Source: Ramicandelaber brevisporus
Lineage: Eukaryota; Kickxellomycota; Ramicandelaberales; Ramicandelaberaceae
DNA length: 17,408 bases
Assembly: GCA_025201865.1 (NCBI GenBank)
Contig: MU602778.1
Coordinates: 21,033 to 38,440 of the forward strand
Direction: 5' to 3'
Shown here piece by piece: positions 1 through 8,527 of the stretch (position 1 is the stretch's first letter; each line of letters begins with the position of its first letter). The translations under genes were made by a program, and so were the position numbers. The notes under the pieces are model-generated. The model was not told where the DNA came from. It ran no database searches and worked only from the letters and a program-made list of their open reading frames with translations.

Positions 1-5
1 TTTGT

Positions 6-2393
6 TTAACTTGACTCCTCTTCTACAAATGACACGAGGTTCTTTCCTTCCTCGACCATGTCGCCCTCCTTATAGATCACCTTCTTGATTACACCTTCAA
101 CTGGAGATTTGATCAAATGCTCCATCTTCATTGCCTCCAGGACAATCAGCGGTGTTCCTATTTCAACCTTTTCGCCATCCTTCACCATGACTCTTGCAAC
201 CTTGCATGGCATTGGTGTGCGCACTGAACCACCGCCTCCACTGGATCCAGACTCCTTCAGCAGAGTTTCCTTGTATTTTGGTGCTGGAACAACGAACGAG
301 ACACGGTTGGTGGTGTTGCTGGTGTTGGAGAAGACGTGGACAGTGTCGGTGGATGGGTTGAGTGGAGAGGCGTGTGGGATGTGAACAACACGGGCTGCGG
401 TGGTGCGGTCTGGGAAGATGCATTCAGTGTCGACGGTGGTGGATGGACCGCTGACGGCAGAGTTGGGGGCGGCACGGCTGGTGGTGGCAGTGGCGATGCG
501 GGTGGAGATGCGGTCAAAAGTGTGAGCGAGTTCACCATCGCGATATACGCGCGCTGCAAACTCGGTTGGAGACAGGTGGTCAATCTCAACCTTGAATTGG
601 ACAGCAGGTGGGATCGGAGTATCGGCTGGAAGCACTGGGTTAGCTGGTGGGGCAGGCAGCTCGAGGTGAATGGTGGATGTGGAGATGCTGTTCAGTCGGA
701 AGCCATCGCCAACTGCCCAGCGCGAGTGTGGGTTTGATGCCACGTCGCGGCCACGGTGGGCAAGTTGCTGGGAACGCTGCTCACGGAACACCAGGGCGAT
801 GGCGGCCTGAACGACATCGTGGGCAGATGGATCACGCTTTGGAGCAAACAGCTCCTTGCCGTACTTGCCAATGAAGCCAGTTTCCACATTGCCCTCAATA
901 AATGCATCGTGAGCCAACACATCCTGCAGGAACTCGATGTTAGTGGACACACCGGCCACTTCATACTCAGACAGAGCCTTGCTAAGACGACGAATGGCAT
1001 CGGCGCGATCATGGCCATGGACGACGACCTTTGCAATCATTGGGTCATAGTGCACACTGACGAGGTCACCTTCGCGAACACCAGTCTCGAGACGAACAAC
1101 GCCTGGGGCTGGGGCTGGAGTGCGCAGGTGCACAAGTGGACCAGTGTCGGGCAGGAAACCGCGGTTTGGATTCTCGGCATAGATACGAGCCTCCATGGCA
1201 TGGCCGCGACGGTGGATGTCCTTCTGGCGTGGAATTGGCAATGGATTGCCTGCAGCAACCTCCAGCTGCCACTGGACCAGATCAGTTCCAGTAATCATTT
1301 CTGAGATTGGATGCTCGACCTGCAACCGAGTGTTCGTTTCCATGTAGTAGAACTTGTTCTCGTCGTTGTCAAAGATGAACTCAACGGTACCGGCACCAAG
1401 ATAGTCAACGGCGCGAACAGCAGCCACAGCCTTCTCACCCAAATCGGTACGAATGGCTTCGGACAGGTGCGGAGCAGGTGCCTCCTCCAGAATCTTTTGA
1501 TGGCGACGCTGGACGGAGCAGTCACGCTCAAACAGATGAACAACGTTGCCGTGCGAATCAGCAAACACTTGGACTTCAACGTGGCGCGGAGTCTTGATGT
1601 ACTTTTCGACAAGAACGCGATCATCGCCGAAGGATTTGATGGATTCGTGGCGAGCCGAGTCAAGCATGGCCATAAAGTCGCGTGGATGTTCAACAACACG
1701 CATGCCTTTGCCGCCACCGCCCATGACCGCCTTGATCAGAACCGGGTATCCGATGCGCTCAGCCTCCTTCGCCAAGAATTCTGGAGACTGCTCCGTGCCG
1801 TGATAACCTGGAACGACTGGGACGCCGGCCTTGATCATGATGTCCTTGGCCATGGCCTTGGACGCCATTGCAATCATGGCCGACTCTGGTGGGCCGATGA
1901 AGACAACGCCGTCGCGATGCAGCCGACCAGCAAAGTGCGGATTCTCAGAGAGGAAACCCCAGCCAGGATGCACAGCCTGCGCACCAGTGGCACGGACGGC
2001 GTTCACAATGGCGTCGGCGTTCAAATAGGACTGACCGGATGGAGCTGGACCAATGCGGATGGCCTCGTCGGCATACTGAGTGTGCATGCCTTGAGCGTCA
2101 GCGTCGGAGTACACGGCCACGGTTTTGATGCCCAAGCGACGCGCGGTGCGGAACACACGCACTGCAACTTCACCGCGATTGGCAACCAGGATCTTGTCGA
2201 ACAGAGGCTTGGCCGGCACTGCTGGATACGCTGTCGAGGTAGCTGAGGTGGCGGTCGCGGCAGCCGAGGCATCTGAAGACGGCGTGGTGGAAATCAGGCG
2301 CGAAGCACGGAGGCTATGGCTGGAAGAAAGCAGGACGAGCAACCTGCGCGCCGCAGTAGCTGAAGTGCTCTTCTTTGCCAGCAAGGCGTTCAT
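6..2393 (-). CDS. MCCC1: 3-methylcrotonyl-CoA carboxylase subunit alpha, mitochondrial (biotin carboxylase + biotin carrier)
   Basis: Predicted mitochondrial enzyme of leucine catabolism. The alpha subunit uses ATP and bicarbonate to carboxylate its own biotin, and the beta subunit (not in this window) passes the carboxyl to 3-methylcrotonyl-CoA. The 795-residue product begins with an Arg/Ser/Ala-rich transit-type segment (about 1-60). The biotin carboxylase domain (about 64-515) starts FDKILVANRGEVAVRV and has the ATP-grasp loop GGGGKGM (225-231) and the NTRLQVEHP block (354-362). A biotin-transfer linker (about 520-700) leads to a C-terminal biotinyl domain with EAMKM, modified lysine K756. 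MITGTDLVQWQL and SVHYDPMIAK match MCCC1 rather than propionyl-CoA or pyruvate carboxylase as I recall those families. The start ATG has A at -3. Position 353 is Thr where the family usually has Met or Leu. No intron is visible. The stop lies 5 bp from the window edge, so the 3'UTR is not seen. Confidence 0.95.
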   Translation of the reverse strand: MNALLAKKSTSATAARRLLVLLSSSHSLRASRLISTTPSSDASAAATATSATSTAYPAVPAKPLFDKILVANRGEVAVRVFRTARRLGIKTVAVYSDADAQGMHTQYADEAIRIGPAPSGQSYLNADAIVNAVRATGAQAVHPGWGFLSENPHFAGRLHRDGVVFIGPPESAMIAMASKAMAKDIMIKAGVPVVPGYHGTEQSPEFLAKEAERIGYPVLIKAVMGGGGKGMRVVEHPRDFMAMLDSARHESIKSFGDDRVLVEKYIKTPRHVEVQVFADSHGNVVHLFERDCSVQRRHQKILEEAPAPHLSEAIRTDLGEKAVAAVRAVDYLGAGTVEFIFDNDENKFYYMETNTRLQVEHPISEMITGTDLVQWQLEVAAGNPLPIPRQKDIHRRGHAMEARIYAENPNRGFLPDTGPLVHLRTPAPAPGVVRLETGVREGDLVSVHYDPMIAKVVVHGHDRADAIRRLSKALSEYEVAGVSTNIEFLQDVLAHDAFIEGNVETGFIGKYGKELFAPKRDPSAHDVVQAAIALVFREQRSQQLAHRGRDVASNPHSRWAVGDGFRLNSISTSTIHLELPAPPANPVLPADTPIPPAVQFKVEIDHLSPTEFAARVYRDGELAHTFDRISTRIATATTSRAAPNSAVSGPSTTVDTECIFPDRTTAARVVHIPHASPLNPSTDTVHVFSNTSNTTNRVSFVVPAPKYKETLLKESGSSGGGGSVRTPMPCKVARVMVKDGEKVEIGTPLIVLEAMKMEHLIKSPVEGVIKKVIYKEGDMVEEGKNLVSFVEEESS

Positions 2394-2481
2394 CGTGAAG
2401 GTATAATGTTTTAGTTCGAAGGCGAAAAACTCTGTACAGAAAGAAGTTGATCTGGTCCGTGGGAACTTGTAGTTGATACGT

Positions 2482-2521
2482 TCGTTTGCTCGATTGCTCG
2501 TTTGCTCGTTCGCCGGCTCGC
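2482..2521. repeat. Octamer tandem array upstream of MCCC1 (unit TCGTTTGC)
   Basis: Successive 8-bp units on the plus strand read TCGTTTGC, TCGATTGC, TCGTTTGC, TCGTTCGC and a degenerate CGGCTCGC. On the transcribed minus strand this is a GCAAACGA repeat. It ends about 90 bp upstream of the MCCC1 ATG, so it lies in the promoter or 5' leader. The same unit, with T instead of C as last base, forms the array at 3307-3346 upstream of MCEE. Confidence 0.8.
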
Positions 2522-2550
2522 AGTGTCAAGATAAATTCCGACCGATCGGA

Positions 2551-2574
2551 CATTACCACATTACCACATTACAG
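2551..2574. repeat. Short tandem repeat, 3 x CATTACCA
   Basis: Three consecutive 8-bp units CATTACCA, CATTACCA, CATTACAG lie between the MCEE stop and the MCCC1 start. Immediately to the left, at 2538-2550, is a short inverted repeat TCCGA-CCGA-TCGGA containing the palindrome CCGATCGG. The location suggests MCCC1 promoter sequence or MCEE 3'UTR, and no function is demonstrated. Confidence 0.65.
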
Positions 2575-2634
2575 ACACACATGGTCGCGTGATCCGAAGA
2601 TGTTTGAATGGGGGGTTTCAAAGTATTTTGTATT

Positions 2635-3180
2635 TTACCGCTGCTCAAGCTCTACCAGGACGCCGCCGCAGTCCTTTGGATGCAGGAATACAACGGGCTT
2701 GCCATGAGCGCCAATCTTGGGCTCTGGGTTCAGCGCTCTGATGCCCTTGCTGGTCAGATCCTTGATGGCCGCGGTCACGTCGTCCACTTCGATACAGATG
2801 TGGTGGATGCCGCCGCTCTTGTTCTTCTCGAGGAAGTTTGCAATCGGGCTCTTTTCGCCGTATGGATGGAGGAGCTCAATCTTGGTGTTGCCCAGGTTGA
2901 CAAACACGGTGTATACGCCATGCTCTGGGAGAGCAACCTTCTCGGACACGTTGCCGCCCATCACATCGCGGTAGAAGCGAGTAGAGGCCTCGATGTCAGG
3001 CACTGCAATGGCGACATGGTTGAGAATGCCCAGCTTCCAAACGGGAGAGGAGGCTGCCGCAGCTGGGATAGAATAGAGACGGCGGCTGGCAGTGGCAGTG
3101 GCAGTGGCAGTTGCAGCAACAGCAGTCCGTGGCAAGAAGCGCGTCGCAGTTGAGGCGGCAAAGCTCATCAGTCTGGTCAT
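2635..3180 (-). CDS. MCEE: Methylmalonyl-CoA epimerase, mitochondrial
   Basis: Interconverts (S)- and (R)-methylmalonyl-CoA between propionyl-CoA carboxylase and B12-dependent methylmalonyl-CoA mutase, in the mitochondrial matrix. The 181-residue product has a transit-like start (MTRLMSFAASTATRF, then an Ala-Thr run and an Arg-rich stretch) and one vicinal-oxygen-chelate fold from about residue 48. Conserved blocks are WKLGILNHVAIAVPD, LPEHGVYTVFVNLGNTK, GGIHHICIEVDD and HPKDCGGVLVELEQ. Predicted metal ligands H55, H127 and E177 sit exactly five residues after human H50, H122 and E172, as I recall them. I chose the ATG at 3180 because it gives the family length of about 176. The frame stays open to another ATG at 3381, but that stretch is simple-sequence DNA. 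The gene is head-to-tail with MCCC1, 241 bp away, and divergent from XRN1. No intron is seen. Confidence 0.95.
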   Translation of the reverse strand: MTRLMSFAASTATRFLPRTAVAATATATATASRRLYSIPAAAASSPVWKLGILNHVAIAVPDIEASTRFYRDVMGGNVSEKVALPEHGVYTVFVNLGNTKIELLHPYGEKSPIANFLEKNKSGGIHHICIEVDDVTAAIKDLTSKGIRALNPEPKIGAHGKPVVFLHPKDCGGVLVELEQR

Positions 3181-3515
3181 CTTTCCGGCTGCTTGCTGTC
3201 GACGAGGTGTATGTGCAAACGCGTTTGTATGTGTGTGAGGGTGAGAACGAAGTTGTGTGAAGACAAAAAAAAAAATCGACAGAAAAATAAAGCAACTCGC
3301 CTCCTTTCGTTCGTTCGTTTGTTCGTTTGTTCGTTTGTTCGATTGTTCTCTCTGAAAAATCGACTCAGGACGCGTGTACATACTTCATCAGTTATTTTCT
3401 TTGATTGCAGACTTCAATCGAGTCGATCTAAAGCGAAAGCGCACGCACATACGTACGTAAACAAGCCAGCAAGTCAACAGCAGAAAGCAAGCAGTGTTGT
3501 AGTTGTTATTAATAG
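3181..3515. promoter_or_regulatory. Divergent MCEE/XRN1 promoter region
   Basis: This 335-bp gap lies between the start codons of MCEE (minus) and XRN1 (plus) and must hold the 5' leaders and core promoters of both. Visible elements are a GT-rich stretch near 3205-3245, an A11 run at 3265-3275 (poly(dA:dT), commonly nucleosome-excluding), an octamer array at 3307-3346, and an A-rich XRN1 leader with CAAG/AGCA words just before the ATG. A pyrimidine tract ending in TTGATTGCAG near 3400-3410 resembles a 3' splice site, but I see no convincing donor. No clear TATA box was found. Confidence 0.55.
3307..3346. repeat. Octamer tandem array upstream of MCEE (unit TCGTTTGT)
   Basis: Units on the plus strand are TCGTTCGT, TCGTTTGT (three times) and TCGATTGT. 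On the minus strand, in the sense of MCEE transcription, the unit reads ACAAACGA. The array lies 127-166 bp upstream of the chosen MCEE ATG. Like the array upstream of MCCC1 it includes one TCGATTG-type variant unit and one TCGTTCG-type unit. Confidence 0.85.
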
Positions 3516-6500
3516 ATGGGTATTCCCAAGTTCTTCCGTTGGATTAGTGAGCGCTATCCGCTCTGCAGCCAGCTGCTTGAGCCTGATCTAGTGCCAGAGT
3601 TTGACAACCTGTACATGGATATGAATGGAATTATCCACAACTGTACCCATCCGAAGGGAACCGATGTTCACTTCCGATTGACTGAACGAGAGATGTTTCT
3701 GAATATATTCAGCTATATTGATTTCTTGTTTGGACGCATTAAGCCAAAGAAGCTGTGTTTTATGGCTGTGGATGGAGTGGCTCCTCGTGCCAAAATGAAT
3801 CAGCAGAGAGCCAGAAGATTCAGATCGGCTCAGGATCAGCTGGAGGCCACAGAGGCAGCCATCAGACGTGGAGAAGACTTGCCGAGCACGGAGGGGTTTG
3901 ACTCCAACTGTATTACGCCTGGAACTACCTTTATGGCGAGATTGAGTGATGCGTTGAAATACTTTATCAACAAGAAGATTGCAACGGATGCAGCTTGGCG
4001 CGATGTTACCATTATTTTGTCTGGCCATGAGACGCCAGGTGAAGGTGAGCATAAGATCATGGAGTATATTAGACTGTCACGTGCTCAGCCAGATCACAAC
4101 CCAAACTTGCGCCATTGTTTGTATGGCTTGGATGCTGATTTGATGATGCTTGGTTTGCTGTCTCATGAGCCTCATTTTGCTTTACTGCGTGAAGAAGTGA
4201 CGTTTGGCCGCCAGTCAAACAACAGTAAGGATGCAGCCAATCCAGCCACTGTTAGCTTCTTTTTGATGCATTTATCGTTGATGAGACAGTACATCAGTGC
4301 TGAATTTAGTGATGTCTCCAGTGTGTTGAAGGATAAATACGATTTTGAACGCATCTTGGATGACTTTGTGCTGATGTGTATGTTGGTTGGAAATGATTTT
4401 GTGCCCGAATTGCCCACTCTGCATATCAACGATGATGCTATTGGAATGTTGTTCAATGCCTATAAATTAACTTTGCCGAAGATTAATGGCTATTTGCATG
4501 ATTCGGGCAAATTGAACTTTGCCAACTTTGAATCATTTTTGCGTGAAATGGATCACGTTGAATTGTCTAGATTTACTGTGGAATGCTCGGATCTTGGTGG
4601 AATCTCTGCATTCTCTACAAGTGCTGCCCAGGCTCTCAATGGCAGATTTGGTGATATTCAACAGCAGCAGGACCAGCAGCAGTCAAAGCGTGGTAAGCGT
4701 AGAGGTCATCATGGCAGACGTGGCTCATTGACTGATGAGGCTGTGGCGCGTGATAAGAACAGTGTAATGACGCAGCATCAGAGTATACTGCTGAGCAAGA
4801 TCCGTGCCTTTTTGGAGAAGAGAGAGCACACAATCTGCTTTATAGATGCAGATGAGTCATGTGGAGATGAGTCAATGAGAGAAAGCGATGTCTCAAGTGG
4901 CTATGTGTTGAGCAAGCGTGATAGACAGTTTGTAACCAGAGTCGCTGATGATTTAAATCTGCACGTTGGATTCCAATATGATGATTCAGCCAAAAAGAGA
5001 ATGTATGTTTCAACAAAGGAGCTTTTGTCAGATGAATCTGAATCTGAAGAAGAAAAAATCAGTGTTGAGAATGATGGCAGTCAAGAGGAGGAAGAAGATG
5101 AAGATGAAGATGAAGATGAAGAGTCGTTGATTGCAATTAAGCGAGTGCTTAATAGATTGAGTAAAATGAAGATTGTGGCTGATAATGAAATTGTCGATGA
5201 TGAAGAGACTGATGCCGACGAGGATGGTGGTGATGGTGATAACATATTGAGTGGTGATGCGGCTGCACAAAAGGCATTTGCTAACTGGAAGTCATGGTAT
5301 TATATGGAGAAGCTGGAAGTGGATTCAACCAGTGGTGAAGCAGCTATTGAGCCATTTGTGCGTTCGTACATTGAAGCTATTCAGTGGATATTGGCATACT
5401 ATTACAAAGGAGTGGCGTCGTGGGCATGGTTCTTCCCTTATCACTATTCGCCTCGTATCACTGATCTGCGCAACATATCCAAATACGAAGTTAGCTTTGA
5501 ACTGGGAAGTCCATTCAAGCCATTTGAACAGTTGATGGGAGTGCTGCCTGAAGCGTCAAAGAGTATCATTCCTAAGGCATATCATCCATTGATGACTGAG
5601 CAATCCTCTCCTATTATTGACTTTTATCCACGTTCATTTACCACTGATCCAAATGGAAAGAAGCAGCCATGGGAAGCCATCGTTAAAATCCCCTTTATTG
5701 ATCAGTCTCGTCTGATTAGTGCAATGCGCACTCGAGAACATTTGTTGACTCCTCAAGAAGCGGCACTCAACTCGTTTGGTGAGTCTACTAGATTCAAATA
5801 TGATTCATCTCTCTCTGATAATGGTGGTAGCGATGATGCTGAAAATAGACATGTGTATGAGTCTCCACTGCCAGATTACTTCCCAAGCATTCCTTATTGC
5901 TATGTACGCACTGAAACGTTCCATCTGCCAACTCTGGAAGGCAGCAAACAGCTCCGCAAGGGTCTCGCTCCAGGTGTTCTTATTGGCAGCGACACCCCAG
6001 CTGGATTCCCAACTCTGGACACTCTTCCTCACACAAAGGCGCTTGGCTTCCACTCGGTCCGTGTGTTCCAGTCGGAGAGCAAGAATGAATCAATCGTTAT
6101 CACATTGAGCAATGATTCTGGTTCAGCCGGCTGGCCTGGTCTAGATTTTACTGGTTCGCCTGAATCTATTGCAGCAGCCATTGTGGGCAAACAAGTGTTT
6201 TACGCATGGCCAAATTTACGCGAAGGCCAAGTCACCGCCATCTCCGACGGGTTCTTCAAGTATGAGTTGGCTGCTGAGCTGCCTGCAAGTGCTCCTACAT
6301 TTACTTCGGCTGATCCAAAGGCCACAGCTGCATTGGCTTCCATCCAGCGCACTCCTCATGATGAGCGTGGCTCTATCAGATGGGCCAAGCGTGCCAGGGA
6401 GATTGAAGCCTCCATGTCAAATAACCGTGCAGTAGAGATTGGCGAGGTTGAGATTCTGGTTCACATTCGCCCGCTGGTTGGTCTCGAGCGACTTGTCAAT

Positions 6501-7916
6501 GGTGCTCTGGTTAAAAAGTACGGCAAGGAAACCCTCAACACTTGGTATCCATTGCAGACGACCACTGGATTCATGCGCTATCCAGACCCGCGCTACCAAG
6601 AGCAGCCGCCACTTTCCGTCAAGGATGAGTTGCCAATTGGTTCCAAGGTGTTCTTGCTGAATGGTCCATATTACGGCTCAGCTGCCATTGTCACTGGCTA
6701 CACCAATCCAAAGGGTGAACAGTCTGACACAGCTGGCTCCGGCACCAAAGATCGTGTTCTTCTCAAGGCTCACATCACTGCTCGCTATCCATTCGATGAG
6801 TATGATTCTTACACTCGTCTGGCATCCTCTCAGATCTCTCGTGGCAACTACCGCTTGTCTGGTGGTGTTGCTCGTGAGCTCGGCATGTCCCCGCTGCTCT
6901 TGTCCAAGATTACATCCCACTTCAGCATCTCATGCAAGAATGTCAAGAAGGGCAACACTGGTGGATTCGGTTCCGGTAAGGAAGGTGTTTTCAACATTGG
7001 ACTCAACCTCAAGTTTGATCAAAAGAACGAGAAGGCCATCGGATACTCTCGCAAGGGTCAGCGTGGCTGGGAATTCTCCGAGAAGGCTGTCAACTTGATT
7101 TCAGAGTACTTGACTCGATTCCCAGAGCTGTTTGCTGGTCTCGAAAATGCCGTTTATACAAACATCCCCAAGGCTCACGAGGTGCTGCAGGGCAGTCCAT
7201 TGAGTCCGTCAACTGTTATTGAGGATGTCATTGCATTCTTGAAGGAGCGGGGTGTGAGCAAGCTTCGTCGAGTGCCGCTGGATAGCGAAGAGCTGGAGGG
7301 CAGCACTGTGCGTGACATCGAATCCACTATGGCATTGTTCCGCTCAAATGGTGAGCAGCCACACAACATGGCGCTGAACGCAGTTGACCGCTCGTCTGTG
7401 CTGAAGCCAGAGCACTCTCGCTACCGTCTTGGCTATGGCACGCAGCAGTTTGAAGCTGGTGACCGCATTGTTTATACTTCCGATGAAGGTTCAGTGGACA
7501 CAGCTACCCGTGGTGTGGTTATTGGTGTTGTTAATGACAAGTTCATTGAGATTGTGTTTGATGGACCAGTGATGGGCGGTAGCACGCTGGATGGCAAGTG
7601 CTCTCCACACCGCGGTGCGATGATTGCCAAGGACACCGTCCTCAATATCACCGACTACTTCCGCAATCATCCTCAGGCTAGAGCGTCGCTGCCGAAACCA
7701 CAAGGTGGCCGTCCACAGCAACACCAGCAGCAGCAACAGCAACAGCCGAGAACCAGTGCATTTAGACCAGTTGCTTCTCAAACGGCCCACAATGCTAGTA
7801 TTGCAGGATCCTATATGAATCCAGCACCTCCACAGTTTGTGCCACAGCGGCCACAGTTCCGCCCACAAGCTGCCCAGCAGCAGTCCCAGCAGCCAAATCC
7901 TTGGCAACGTCCTGCT

Positions 7917-7949
<33 letters not shown>

Positions 7950-7994
7950 AGTGGACCTCGCCCGTCCATTGTTGTGAGACCTCAAGGTCAACAA

Positions 7995-8025
<31 letters not shown>

Positions 8026-8459
8026 GGAGTCGTGGGCTGTCATCTACAGCAGCTCCGTTTGTGTCGCACCGTCCTCGCCCACCAACTTTTGTCGCTGCCC
8101 AGCAGCCACAGCACCAGGTTGGACTCCCTGCCCAAACACCTTCGTCATCGACTCCATCGGATGCCCAGAGCTTGCTCGACCGTGCTGCTGCATTGGTGCG
8201 CAGTGCTAACCCAAGTGCTAATGTGTCTGTCGCTGCCTCACCTGCCCCATCTGGCACTGGCACTGCCAATGCTGGATCAACTCCAGAGGTGCCGCACGCA
8301 ATCCAGCAGCTGCGTCAGCTACAACAGCAGATTGTCCAGCAACCACATCAGTATCAACATTATCAGCATCAGCGTGGAGGTCGCGGCGGCCGTGGCGGCC
8401 GTGGTGGCTATCGAGGTGGACACCGTGGTGGCAGTATGAATGCCCCTCGTCCACAGTAA
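3516..8459 (+). CDS. XRN1: 5'-3' exoribonuclease 1 (XRN1)
   Basis: Processive 5'-monophosphate-dependent RNase that degrades decapped mRNA in the cytoplasm. The 1647-residue product starts MGIPKFFRWISERYP. Nuclease motifs are intact: D35 (YMDMNG), H41, D86 (AVDG), K93/Q97/R100/R101, E176 and E178 (PGEGEH), D206 and D208 (GLDADL), and D294 (VGND). The second conserved region is about 590-760 (WILAYYYKGVASWAWFFPYH). Downstream come a PAZ/Tudor-like part with GFPTLDTL (about 775-915), a KOW-like segment (about 1039-1065), a winged-helix block with GYSRKGQRGWEF (about 1175) and an SH3-like segment (about 1302-1382). This architecture is XRN1, not the shorter nuclear XRN2. The 360-590 insert is long and acidic, and the tail (from about 1383) is Q/P-rich and ends in RGG repeats. 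An in-frame TAG directly precedes the ATG, which fixes the start. No intron is seen. Confidence 0.97.
7717..8024 (+). repeat. CAG/CAA (polyglutamine) tracts in the XRN1 tail
   Basis: In-frame glutamine codons form several runs in the XRN1 C-terminal region. Two are long: 11 codons at 7917-7949, almost pure CAG, and 12 codons at 7989-8024, mixed CAA and CAG. A shorter interrupted run starts near 7717. The encoded segment is low-complexity and probably disordered. The near-pure CAG run is the most likely to vary in length between strains. Confidence 0.9.
8373..8432 (+). repeat. RGG-box coding repeat at the XRN1 C-terminus
   Basis: Codons 1620-1639 spell repeated Arg-Gly-Gly units with one Tyr and one His interruption (RGGRGG...YRGGHRGG), built from CGTGGCGGC-like DNA repeats. 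RGG boxes bind RNA and can be methylated on arginine. In this position it could help target XRN1 to mRNP granules, which is inference. Confidence 0.85.
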
Positions 8460-8470
8460 TTAACATTATG

Positions 8471-8510
8471 TTTATTTTTAAGCTTCTTTAAACCTGTCAA
8501 ATAGTTTATT
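8471..8510 (-). terminator. Candidate polyadenylation signals for the F-box gene
   Basis: On the minus strand AATAAA occurs at 8505-8510, 18 bp past the F-box stop codon, and again at 8471-8476. Both lie in the AT-rich 68-bp gap between the two convergent stop codons. No AATAAA is visible on the plus strand here, so XRN1 transcripts probably use a non-canonical signal or run into the F-box gene in antisense. Confidence 0.45.
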
Positions 8511-8527
8511 CATACTAAATATTAATA

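Noticed and set aside
1311-2246. A 311-codon open frame on the plus strand opposite MCCC1
   Set aside because: It is antisense to a strongly conserved enzyme, has no recognisable domain, and such frames arise from third-position GC bias.
2482-3346. Octamer arrays as CRISPR-like or transposon terminal repeats
   Set aside because: Units are contiguous without spacers, and no transposase frame or target duplication is present. They are simple tandem repeats.
3400-3410. Splice-acceptor-like TTGATTGCAG before XRN1
   Set aside because: No credible GT donor upstream in the short leader, and the XRN1 coding region needs no 5' exon because an in-frame stop directly precedes a full-length N-terminus.
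7491-8024. Poly-Leu frame on the minus strand inside XRN1
   Set aside because: The leucines are the antisense reading of the polyQ CAG/CAA tracts; it is not a membrane protein.
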